Shown piece after piece: positions 1 to 5,283 of a stretch of 8,531 nt of DNA. Below the pieces are notes generated by a model. The model was not told the origin of the DNA. It saw only the letters and a program-made list of their open reading frames with translations, and made no database searches. The DNA is from Candidatus Woesearchaeota archaeon. GTDB lineage: Archaea > Nanobdellota > Nanobdellia > Woesearchaeales > SKIA01. Position 1 is the stretch's first letter. Every line of letters begins with the position of its first letter. The DNA is taken from assembly GCA_007116645.1 (NCBI GenBank), contig SKIA01000070.1:1-8531 (forward strand), written 5' to 3'. The position numbers and the translations under genes were made by a program.

Positions 1-3
1 AAA

Positions 4-14
4 TTATTTATACA
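4..14 (+). promoter_or_regulatory. Possible TATA box for the DUF1697 gene
   Basis: The stretch TTATTTATACA is centred about 28 bp before the ATG at 37, the distance expected for an archaeal TATA box on a transcript starting at or near the start codon. A Shine-Dalgarno-like AAGGAG at 26-31 sits 5 nt before the same ATG, so translation may instead rely on a short leader. The window begins here, so upstream context is missing and the call is weak. Confidence 0.3.
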
Positions 15-36
15 TTCTCAATATTAAGGAGTTATT

Positions 37-567
37 ATGAAATACATCGCATTACTTAGAGGCATAAATGTTGGAGGAAACAGAAAAGTTGAAATGAGAA
101 AGCTAAAAACTCTTTTCGAATCTTTAGGTTGTACAAATGTTACAACGTATCTAAATTCTGGGAATGTTATATTTGAATCAAACACAAAAAAGGAACTTTT
201 GCAAAATGAAATTCCAAAAAAATTGAAGAAAAAATTTGGCTTTGAGATTCAAACACTTATTAAAAATGAAAATGAGATAAAAAAGGTTACAGATGCAATT
301 CCTAAGAACTGGAAAAATGATTCTGAACAAAAATCGGATGTTGCATATCTGTTTCCTGAAATTGACTCAAAGAAAACTATTGACGAACTTCCAATAAAAA
401 AAGAGTTTATTGACATAAGGTATATTCAAGGTGCGATTATCTGGAATGTAATGAAAAAAGATTACAACAAAAGTCATCTGAATAAAATAATCAGCCTAAA
501 GCAGTATCAACTTATGACTGTAAGGAATGTGAATACTGCCAGACATTTAGCTGGATATAAGAAATAA
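37..567 (+). CDS. DUF1697 family protein
   Basis: This 176-aa protein matches the DUF1697 family, usually about 180 aa, so it looks complete. The N-terminal signature LLRGINVGG is at residues 6-14, the conserved TYLNSGNVIFES at 37-48, and the C-terminal MTVRNVNTARHL at about 160-171. The family has no firmly established function, and none is claimed here. The protein is soluble, Lys/Asn rich, with no signal peptide or membrane segment. The ATG at 37 follows a good AAGGAG ribosome site (26-31). The gene is visibly more AT-rich than the rest of the window (many AAA, ATA, AAT codons), and the family is common in bacteria, so lateral acquisition is likely. A palindrome resembling an integron attC site lies about 150 bp past its stop. 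Family assignment is confident; function is unknown. Confidence 0.9.
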   Translation: MKYIALLRGINVGGNRKVEMRKLKTLFESLGCTNVTTYLNSGNVIFESNTKKELLQNEIPKKLKKKFGFEIQTLIKNENEIKKVTDAIPKNWKNDSEQKSDVAYLFPEIDSKKTIDELPIKKEFIDIRYIQGAIIWNVMKKDYNKSHLNKIISLKQYQLMTVRNVNTARHLAGYKK

Positions 568-600
568 AGAAGTTTTGAAAAAAACCACCCCTAATCCCCC

Positions 601-637
601 TCTCATTTTTCCAAATAGGAAAATTAAATTGATGAGA
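601..637 (+). repeat. Imperfect hairpin downstream of the DUF1697 gene
   Basis: TCTCAT (601-606) pairs with ATGAGA (632-637), and directly inside it TTTTCC (607-612) pairs with GGAAAA (618-623) around a 5-nt AAATA loop. An 8-nt bulge, 624-631, lies on the 3' side only. The result is a 12-bp stem with one bulge. It could be a processing or termination structure for the DUF1697 transcript, or part of a mobile-element end. No T-run follows it immediately. The rest of 568-720 shows no coding signal beyond very short ORFs. Confidence 0.35.
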
Positions 638-720
638 ATTGAGGAAAGCCCATCACCATGAGCAAGAACAAAAAATATATTTTAAACTGAGCCTTCTGAT
701 TTTTTTCTTGTAGAAAAAAC

Positions 721-807
721 GCATAACAGGGATTTAGAGATTACGCCTTACAGGCTCGAACCAAATTTCTCACTACGTTCGAGAAGTCTCTAAATCCGAA
801 TGTTAGT
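721..807. repeat. attC-like nested palindrome
   Basis: An 87-bp nested inverted repeat lies between genes. The outer ends are GCATAAC (721-727) and GTTAGTT (801-807), which pair over TAAC/GTTA. Short unpaired spacers follow. Next is a perfect 11-bp stem, GGATTTAGAGA (730-740) with TCTCTAAATCC (787-797). Inside it is a 7-bp stem, CTCGAAC (755-761) with GTTCGAG (777-783), around a 15-nt loop. This order (R-box-like end, unpaired spacer, L-box-like stem, variable top) and the length match integron attC recombination sites. Against this, the ends fit the RYYYAAC/GTTRRRY consensus only partly, no extrahelical base is obvious in the long stem, and no integrase is in view. It may instead be a structured RNA or a small palindromic element. 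The structure is certain; the identity is not. Confidence 0.4.
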
Positions 808-845
808 TGAAACAAAACAGATTTTTATCACTGCGTGCGTTCTCA

Positions 846-992
846 TCAATACCATCTTGTACCGTAACTCTTAGAGCGTCTACTGAAAAATTTTTGGACC
901 GTAATGATTTCTTTACATGCACTGTGGAAACGTTCTTTAATCTCGTTGTATAACTCTTTGTTTGACTCGCACCGTAGTGTTTTTTGCTTCAT
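846..992 (-). pseudogene. 48-codon ORF, possible transposase C-terminal remnant
   Basis: A minus-strand frame opens with ATG at 992-990 and ends with TGA at 848-846, encoding 48 aa. It carries NEIKERFHSACKE (residues 16-28), which resembles the N-E-I-E-R-F-H-S segment in DDE transposases of IS6/IS240-like elements, close to their C-terminus. The same frame is open for ten codons upstream of the ATG, back to a TAG, and no catalytic DDE residues are present. No clear ribosome site or TATA box supports the ATG. It could be a scrap of an insertion sequence, a small real gene, or chance. Its position beside the attC-like palindrome and the foreign-looking DUF1697 gene fits a mobile-DNA remnant, but that is inference. 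Confidence 0.25.
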
Positions 993-1043
993 AACAAAAA
1001 CTTGCCAGTGCGGGTTTGTCTATCTTTTGTAATAAAGCTCTCT

Positions 1044-1052
1044 AAAAAAAAA
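1044..1052 (-). terminator. Oligo-T terminator of the Ig/DUF4332 gene
   Basis: On the minus strand an uninterrupted run of nine T residues begins 13 nt past the TAA/TAG end of the gene at 1065, within a wider T-rich tract (about 1044-1060). Oligo-T runs without a strong hairpin are a usual archaeal termination signal. No hairpin precedes it. Confidence 0.45.
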
Positions 1053-1064
1053 TAATTAAGAAAG

Positions 1065-2267
1065 TCAAACACTATATTGCGCAAGTGATATTTGTTCTAG
1101 TTCTATTTTGGCAAGTTGTACTGGTCCGTCGTAGTTTTCCATTGCTTGCAGAACTTTGTTTGCTACTGCTCGAACTACTGGTACTGCTTCTCCTTCGTAA
1201 TTTCTTGCTTCGTGTATCCAGTTCTTTACTGTTTCACGCCCAATAATGTTTCCTTGGATATTAACATTGACTGAATTTTCTTTATCTTGTACTGCTCTGA
1301 GCAGTTTGTTTGGAGTCTGGCTTTGCAGTTCTTTAATACTGTGAATACCTGACCTGTCCAATAGTTCTGCGTATTGTGGTCCAATACTTTTTATGCTTGC
1401 AAGCTCTGCCATGTGTTGCCAGTGCATGACTGATTTTGTTGGTGCACGGATTTTGTTTGCTACTGCTACCGCGTCTGCTTCCCAGAGTTCTTTTGTCGTG
1501 TGAATTCCTTCTACGTGTAATCTTCCGCTGTATGTTTGTCCTATTCCTTCGATGGCTTCTACAGGGTATGATGATCCGGCAAAGGAGTCTTTACGAGTTG
1601 TTTTATTTCGATCACGATTGCTCAAGAGCAAGTATAATAAAAGAAGTCCTAAGAGTAAGCCTAAAGGCACCCAAAAAAAGGGACTAGCAAGCCAGTTTTG
1701 TACTTCATCCGTCGTCACAGGAACAACCGCAGTCTCATTCCTATTATTCGTTTCATTCATCTCCGGCCGATCCAAACCAGGAACCAGCGTAGCTGTCTGG
1801 TTTTGTTGGGTAGTGCCAGAGTCAGTAAAAAAGGGATTTTCTCCTAGTGTAAAACTCCACACATAGTCTTGCGTTAACGAGTTTCCTTGTTGGTCTGCTG
1901 CTCCAGTCGTAATTCGACCAGTAAATACGTTTCCGTACTCTTGGTTTGGTATGTATCTTTCGTCAGGCGTAAACGTTGCTATGCGGTTTTCGTACCTAAC
2001 AGTGCCGCTTATCATGCGCGATTCAGAAGTGCCAGTTACAGGAGTTGTTTGCTGCATTACAATGAATGTGTCACTATTTATGGTTGATGCGTCCATGTCC
2101 TGCGTGAATTCTACTTGTATATTTTCAAGTGTAGACACGCTCATCTCATTGTTCTCAGGGGATACTGAGCGTATCTGTGGGTACATTTCTTGAGCGCTTA
2201 CAAGTACTATGGATAGTGCCATAAAGACCATTACGAGTAGAGTTGCAATAATATATTTTTTTGTCAT
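1065..2267 (-). CDS. Membrane-anchored Ig-like / DUF4332 helix-hairpin-helix protein
   Basis: The 400-aa protein has three parts. Residues 1-25 form a signal peptide ending VSA before QE. Residues about 28-142 form an SbsA/Big_5-type Ig-like domain, recognisable from the S-P-x-N start, VEFTQDMDASTI at 52-63 and the closing YVWSFTLGENP. A Thr/Asn-rich linker with N-glycosylation-like sites (NQT, NET) leads to one membrane helix at about 198-216, followed by a basic stop-transfer stretch. Residues about 235-355 contain two helix-hairpin-helix repeats, IEGIGQTYSGRLHVEGI (239-255) and IKSIGPQYAELLDRSGI (292-308), characteristic of DUF4332. The predicted topology is Ig domain outside, HhH domain inside. 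HhH motifs often bind DNA, but DUF4332 has no settled role. The ATG at 2267 is preceded by GGAGG (2278-2282), 10 nt away. The gene stands alone; a T9 tract follows its end. Confidence 0.85.
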   Translation of the reverse strand: MTKKYIIATLLVMVFMALSIVLVSAQEMYPQIRSVSPENNEMSVSTLENIQVEFTQDMDASTINSDTFIVMQQTTPVTGTSESRMISGTVRYENRIATFTPDERYIPNQEYGNVFTGRITTGAADQQGNSLTQDYVWSFTLGENPFFTDSGTTQQNQTATLVPGLDRPEMNETNNRNETAVVPVTTDEVQNWLASPFFWVPLGLLLGLLLLYLLLSNRDRNKTTRKDSFAGSSYPVEAIEGIGQTYSGRLHVEGIHTTKELWEADAVAVANKIRAPTKSVMHWQHMAELASIKSIGPQYAELLDRSGIHSIKELQSQTPNKLLRAVQDKENSVNVNIQGNIIGRETVKNWIHEARNYEGEAVPVVRAVANKVLQAMENYDGPVQLAKIELEQISLAQYSV

Positions 2268-2365
2268 GAATCATCCCCCTCCAGGATACCGTGGCTGGCA
2301 CGCTTCTTCTTATCTCATACAGTATGTATTCGGAGCATATGAAGAAAGCCCATATAGAGTATGTG

Positions 2366-2376
2366 TTTTATATATT
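2366..2376 (+). promoter_or_regulatory. TATA box of the dead DUF2256 gene
   Basis: TTTTATATATT is centred about 25 bp before the ATG at 2396, the spacing of an archaeal leaderless promoter. Read on the other strand it is also TATA-like and could drive the minus-strand Ig/DUF4332 gene with a leader of roughly 75-80 nt. That gene has its own Shine-Dalgarno site, which would fit a leadered transcript. A shared bidirectional promoter is inference. Confidence 0.45.
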
Positions 2377-2395
2377 GAAAATCCGTCCTCAAACC

Positions 2396-2557
2396 ATGAT
2401 CAATAACCCTATAGTGAAAGTTGTTGATCGAGGCATAGTAATAGACGCTTAGGCGTGTGAGCACTGCGAGCGACTGTTTGTGAATAGAAAAAAATGAGGA
2501 GCACAATTCGAGGAAGTACGTTTTTGCTCAAAGCGCTGCAAAAGTGAACATACATAG
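2396..2557 (+). pseudogene. Degenerate DUF2256 zinc-ribbon gene with two in-frame stops
   Basis: Reading from the ATG at 2396 in one frame to TAG at 2555 gives 53 codons with a TAG at 2450-2452 and a TGA at 2495-2497. The frame between and after them encodes ACEHCERLFVNRKK, the TGA, then GAQFEEVRFCSKRCKSEHT. This is the DUF2256 pattern CxxC...FxxRKKW...RFCSxRC, with all four Cys of the predicted zinc ribbon kept. The TGA falls where the conserved Trp (TGG) should be. The TAG falls just before the first Cys, where the intact paralogue at 6204-6368 has a short Lys-containing lead-in. Both are explained by single-base changes. The frame is otherwise undamaged and has a well-spaced TATA box, so inactivation looks recent. 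A different genetic code is unlikely, because TGA ends other genes here and the paralogue uses TGG at this position. Confidence 0.75.
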
Positions 2558-2560
2558 CAT

Positions 2561-2567
2561 TTTTATA
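2561..2567 (+). promoter_or_regulatory. TATA box of the DoxX-like membrane pair
   Basis: TTTTATA is centred about 26 bp before the ATG at 2590, the spacing of a leaderless archaeal promoter. No Shine-Dalgarno sequence lies directly before the ATG, which supports leaderless initiation. The box lies immediately past the end of the dead DUF2256 frame (2557). Confidence 0.55.
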
Positions 2568-2589
2568 CTGCTCACTCCTCAAAGAGTGT

Positions 2590-2928
2590 ATGAAGCAAGC
2601 TCTTTGGGGGAACCGAATCCTCATCGCTGTAGGCACTCTAACCGTCCTTTCTGGTATTGCCACCGCGTTTGGCGGCATGCAAGAGATGTTGGCACTGTGG
2701 AATATCTCGCAATTTACCTACCCGCTTGCTATTGCAAAAATTTTCGGCGGTGCACTCTTAATTTGGAGCAGAACACGCACTCTTGGCACACTATTTACTA
2801 CTGCATATTTTGGCGGCGCAATCGCAATTCACGTTGCGTTTCAAGCGTGGGACTTCATGTTGGGCATGGCATTGTTAACCATGGCGCTTTTGTGGGCAGG
2901 ATTTTTCTTGCGGGAAGAATTTAGATGA
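2590..2928 (+). CDS. DoxX-like small integral membrane protein
   Basis: The 112-aa protein has four predicted membrane helices, at about residues 9-27, 43-60, 66-84 and 88-107. The segment AIAKIFGGALLIWSR (48-62), followed by TTAYFGGAIAIHV (70-82), fits the DoxX-like family (DoxX_2 type), which is about this length. DoxX relatives are linked to thiol, quinone or redox-stress chemistry at the membrane in some organisms, but DoxX_2 members are mostly uncharacterised. No specific reaction is assigned. The chosen ATG fits the TATA box at 2561-2567. The gene overlaps the next one by 4 nt (ATGA), so the two are almost certainly co-transcribed and translationally coupled. Confidence 0.75.
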   Translation: MKQALWGNRILIAVGTLTVLSGIATAFGGMQEMLALWNISQFTYPLAIAKIFGGALLIWSRTRTLGTLFTTAYFGGAIAIHVAFQAWDFMLGMALLTMALLWAGFFLREEFR

Positions 2929-3110
2929 AGCTGTTTGGTAAGTACACCTTTCACTGGTGGCAATTGGGCATTCTTAAATTGTCAATTATTACTTTGGGCC
3001 TCATTATTGGTGCTTCTTGGTCTCAGACAGTTCAGCAAGTAATGTACCCTCTGGGAGTGTTGTTTGTCATCTCATCAGTGTATATTATTGTTGTGTCGCT
3101 TAAGCAATAA
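2925..3110 (+). CDS. 61-aa two-helix membrane protein, partner of the DoxX-like gene
   Basis: The ATG overlaps the TGA of the upstream gene (ATGA, 2925-2928), which fixes the start and implies coupling. The product begins MKLFGKYTFHWWQLGILKLS, with a soluble aromatic/basic start, a first helix at about residues 12-32 and a second at about 39-57, and ends with a short basic tail. The aromatic FHWWQLG run at the membrane edge and the Gly-Ala-Ser-Trp segment between the helices look like the conserved parts. I do not recognise a named family. It probably acts with the DoxX-like protein at the membrane, based only on gene arrangement. Confidence 0.7.
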   Translation: MKLFGKYTFHWWQLGILKLSIITLGLIIGASWSQTVQQVMYPLGVLFVISSVYIIVVSLKQ

Positions 3111-3111
3111 G

Positions 3112-3127
3112 ATATATTTTATATATC
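3112..3127 (+). promoter_or_regulatory. TATA-rich promoter of the SPFH gene
   Basis: Two overlapping TATA-like elements, TATATTTTATATATC, lie just after the TAA of the preceding gene. With the usual 25-27 bp spacing, transcription would start near 3148 and give a leader of about 15 nt. That leader contains GAGGTT (3147-3152), 10 nt before the ATG at 3163. This suggests the SPFH gene has its own promoter instead of relying on the membrane pair. Confidence 0.5.
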
Positions 3128-3162
3128 ACTTCTTGCTCAGTAAATTAGAGGTTGGGAAAAAT

Positions 3163-3942
3163 ATGGTTTTCATCTGGATTTTAATTGTAATTGTTGTGTT
3201 CATCGCTACAGGTATCAAAGTAGTTAATGAGTATGAGCGAGGAGTCAAGTTTACGCTTGGTAAGTACGTGGGTATTATGAAGCCTGGTCTTCGCATCGTT
3301 GTTCCTGTGATTCAGACGTGGAACCGCGTTGACATGCGCGTTAAGGCAGTTGATGTTCCTGATCAAGATTGTATTACTCGGGATAACATTTCTGTGAATG
3401 TAAACGCTGTTATTTATTACAAAGTGCGCGATGCTGAGCGAGCCATTATTCAGGTCGAGCAGTACCAATACGCTATTTCTCAGCTTGCACAGACCACTAT
3501 GAGAAACATTGTTGGCGAAGTCGAGCTTGATGAGCTTCTTGCCAATCGTGATGATATCTCAGCAAAGATTCGCGAAATCATCGACCAAGCATCTGATCCT
3601 TGGGGTCTCAAAGTTGATGCGGTTGAGCTCAAAGACGTGAAACTACCACAAGATATGAAGCGTGTTATTTCTCGCCAAGCAGAAGCTGAGCGTGAAAAGC
3701 GCGCAGTGATTATTCAGTCGCAAGGCGAAGTTGTTGCTGCAAAAAACGTTGCGCAAGCAGCTAAGTTATTAGCAGAAAACGATGGCGCTCTACACTTACG
3801 GACATTGCAAAGCATCAACTCTATGTCTGCTGACGCATCAAACACTGTTGTGTTCGCAGTACCTTTAGAAGTGCTTCGCGCGTTTGAAGGTCTCTCTAAA
3901 GGAACTGTTGTGACGCCTCCGAAATCAAAGAAGAAAAAGTAG
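3163..3942 (+). CDS. SPFH/Band 7 domain protein (slipin, stomatin-like)
   Basis: The 259-aa protein has an N-terminal membrane helix (residues 2-18), an SPFH/Band 7 domain (about 19-175) and a helical/coiled-coil region rich in Ala, Glu, Gln and Lys (about 168-205). A hydrophobic C-terminal part (VVFAVPLEVLRAFEGL, 229-244) and a basic tail KSKKKK follow. NEYERGVKFTLGKYVG (22-37), KPGLRIVVPVI (40-50) and VPDQDCITRDNISVNVNAVI (65-84) are standard slipin motifs, and the length is normal. Slipins oligomerise on the membrane and organise proteins or lipids. In Pyrococcus the homologue is cleaved by a partner NfeD-type protease. No nfeD is in this window. An upstream start at 3064 is possible, but it would overlap the previous gene and add residues unlike the family. 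The ATG at 3163 has a GAGG-type ribosome site and puts the helix at the N-terminus. Confidence 0.92.
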   Translation: MVFIWILIVIVVFIATGIKVVNEYERGVKFTLGKYVGIMKPGLRIVVPVIQTWNRVDMRVKAVDVPDQDCITRDNISVNVNAVIYYKVRDAERAIIQVEQYQYAISQLAQTTMRNIVGEVELDELLANRDDISAKIREIIDQASDPWGLKVDAVELKDVKLPQDMKRVISRQAEAEREKRAVIIQSQGEVVAAKNVAQAAKLLAENDGALHLRTLQSINSMSADASNTVVFAVPLEVLRAFEGLSKGTVVTPPKSKKKK

Positions 3943-3946
3943 CGTA

Positions 3947-3963
3947 ATATTTTCTTTTTTCTT
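3947..3963 (+). terminator. T-rich terminator after the SPFH gene
   Basis: Directly after the TAG (3940-3942) comes a T-rich tract (ATTTTCTTTTTTCTTG) with runs of four and six T residues, and more T-rich DNA continues to about 4018. This fits an archaeal oligo-T terminator. No hairpin is seen. Confidence 0.45.
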
Positions 3964-4022
3964 GAATTTCTTCCGGTTTTTCTTCCTCAAGCCTTTTGAA
4001 TTCTTTTTACTTTGTTTGCAGT

Positions 4023-4412
4023 ATGAGAAAAACACTATCGCTACTTGCAATCGCGGCTTCTGGCTGTGTTGCAGATCTGGAAACGCAGTACGCCAACGCT
4101 AATTTTACTTCTGCTTTTATTCGTGCTGACAGCACTGTTATTAGCCAGCGCCAAGTAGATGTTTCTTGGCTTGATCAAGGAGTGCACTTGTCGTATCGTC
4201 GCTGTGAAGATGGCAGCATCAGCAGATACCCGTACTTAATTCATAACGATGCGAAAGGTGAGGTTGTGTTTAACCCGACCATGCGCCGAGCAGGCCTTCG
4301 AGCAGTTCATGCGCCGCAGGGCGTAACACTTCGCGCAGCATATAATGGTGCAATCGAGTGTTCTGATGATACTCCTCGCGTGTCGTTTAGCGGTTTTGGT
4401 GATAATAGGTGA
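4023..4412 (+). CDS. Small putative lipoprotein of unknown function
   Basis: From ATG at 4023 the product is 129 aa. It starts MRKTLSLLAIAASGCVADLE: a basic start, a short hydrophobic core and a lipobox-like ASGC with Cys15 as the possible lipid-modified residue. The signal region is short for a lipoprotein, so this is moderate evidence. The rest is a soluble, beta-looking sequence with two further Cys (C61, C113) that could form a disulfide outside the cell, and no family I recognise. A TTG at 3996 would extend it by nine residues, but this would weaken the signal peptide and lies in T-rich intergenic DNA. No strong TATA or ribosome site is visible. It sits alone between the SPFH terminator and the decayed alkylation-repair gene. 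Confidence 0.6.
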   Translation: MRKTLSLLAIAASGCVADLETQYANANFTSAFIRADSTVISQRQVDVSWLDQGVHLSYRRCEDGSISRYPYLIHNDAKGEVVFNPTMRRAGLRAVHAPQGVTLRAAYNGAIECSDDTPRVSFSGFGDNR

Positions 4413-4453
4413 GTACCGCAAAGAATCATCTAGTAAGTAAGTTCCATCTTATT

Positions 4454-4573
4454 ATGAATATCGCTATTACTAAGGCCAGCTCAAGAGGACAAATTGTTAT
4501 TCCTGCAGTGGTTTGGAGTAAACCTTGCCGAGTTACTCGCCCAAAAAAGCATAAGCGTCCACGAAGAATTTGA
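4454..4573 (+). pseudogene. Truncated AbrB/SpoVT-like N-terminus
   Basis: A 39-codon frame starts MNIAITKASSRGQIVIPA (4454-4507). This is a close match to the start of AbrB/SpoVT-type swapped-hairpin DNA-binding domains (consensus T-K-x-S-S-K/R-G-Q-I/V-x-I-P), common in archaeal transition regulators and antitoxins. After the IP the sequence loses all resemblance to the family, ending in a Lys/Arg-rich, out-of-frame reading of the alkylation-repair pseudogene. The simplest reading is an abrB-like gene cut by a deletion near 4505-4510, which joined it to the following gene in a different frame. No TATA box is obvious. The motif is short, so chance cannot be fully excluded. Confidence 0.5.
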
Positions 4574-5221
4574 TGCGCAAGCATATATTTCTTTTATACA
4601 AAAGAGCTGCGAGTCTCTCTCATACAGTAAACGCATAAAGCTTCATGCTAATGCTTTGAAAACATACTTACCTCCTTCATATCCCAAAGCAATTGCTATT
4701 CTGCTGAGCATCTTAGGTGATGAAAACTCTTATGAAACGGGGATGTTCACACAGTTTTTTTAGGTATTACCTATTGCAAAGTTCGTTGAGCTCTACAGTC
4801 TAGAGGATCTTGAGACCTCACTTCATGCGATTGCTTAAATCACAAAAAGCGGTACTGGAGAGTGCGCCATTCATCCCTATATCAGAAAGTACCCACAACG
4901 CACCATAGCCGTCATGCTTGCGTGGTCTTCGTCTGAGAACTTTCATCTCCGAAGATTAGCCTCTGAGGGGTTTAGGCCCAAGCTCCCTTGGGTGACTAAT
5001 CTTGACATATTCATCAAGGGTCCTCAGCCAGTTTTTGCGATCTTACACAACCTCATGCAGGATGAGTGCAGTTTGTACAAAGGTCGGTTGCGAATAATAT
5101 CGCTGATTACCTCAAAGTCAACACGCCTGCCGTAACGGCCTTTTTCAAGAAACACAAGGATTCAAAGAATAAGCACACCCAGTGGATCCTGAAACATGCT
5201 ACGAGGAAGATTTCCATTTAA
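4494..5221 (+). pseudogene. Decayed AlkC-family DNA alkylation repair gene
   Basis: Three segments add up to about 242 codons of a COG4335 (AlkC/YhaZ-type, HEAT-like repeat) DNA alkylation repair protein. In one frame, 4494-4760 encodes WFGVNLAELLAQK and LPPSYPKAIAILLSIL, then comes TAG (4761-4763). The same frame continues VLPIAKFVELYSLEDLETSL to TAA (4836-4838), then CAIHPYIRKYP and the family hallmark HLRRLASEGFRPKLPW (about 4945-4990). Near 5070-5072 one base appears lost. The frame then shifts and gives FVQRSVANNIADYL and TQWILKHATRKISI, ending TAA (5219-5221). The repeats and hallmark motifs are well kept, so decay is fairly recent. An intact family member would excise alkylated bases from DNA. 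The normal ATG is missing; an AbrB scrap lies where the start should be. This explains most of the 870-bp gap 4413-5283. Confidence 0.85.
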
Positions 5222-5252
5222 TGGGTATTTAGTAGTATAGTAACCCCCAAAG

Positions 5253-5261
5253 ATTAATATA
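5253..5261 (+). promoter_or_regulatory. TATA box of the inositol monophosphatase gene
   Basis: ATTAATATA, preceded by a purine-rich CAAAG that resembles a BRE element, is centred 27 bp before the ATG at 5284. No ribosome site lies in between, so the transcript is probably leaderless. Confidence 0.6.
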
Positions 5262-5283
5262 GCGTTCTCATTATCAAGAAGTC

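Noticed and set aside
730..798. A 69-nt stretch with complementary ends and a GTTCGA motif looked like a tRNA gene.
   Set aside because: The T-arm and anticodon arm cannot be formed at the right spacing, and the GTTCGA pairs with an upstream CTCGAAC instead.
2495..2497. TGA at a conserved Trp suggested a TGA=Trp genetic code.
   Set aside because: TGA ends other well-supported genes in the window (for example at 2926-2928), the paralogue uses TGG at this position, and the same broken frame also contains a TAG.
2544..2924. A 126-codon plus-strand frame overlapping the DoxX-like gene.
   Set aside because: It is a shifted reading of the DoxX-like coding sequence with no family resemblance.
3064..3162. 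Upstream start for the SPFH protein.
   Set aside because: It overlaps the preceding gene, passes through the promoter, and puts about 33 unrelated residues before the usual N-terminal membrane helix.
4761..4763. TAG in the alkC-like frame, together with TAG at 2450, as pyrrolysine recoding.
   Set aside because: The alkC-like frame also carries TAA and a frameshift, and normal genes here end in TAG, so decay is the simpler explanation.
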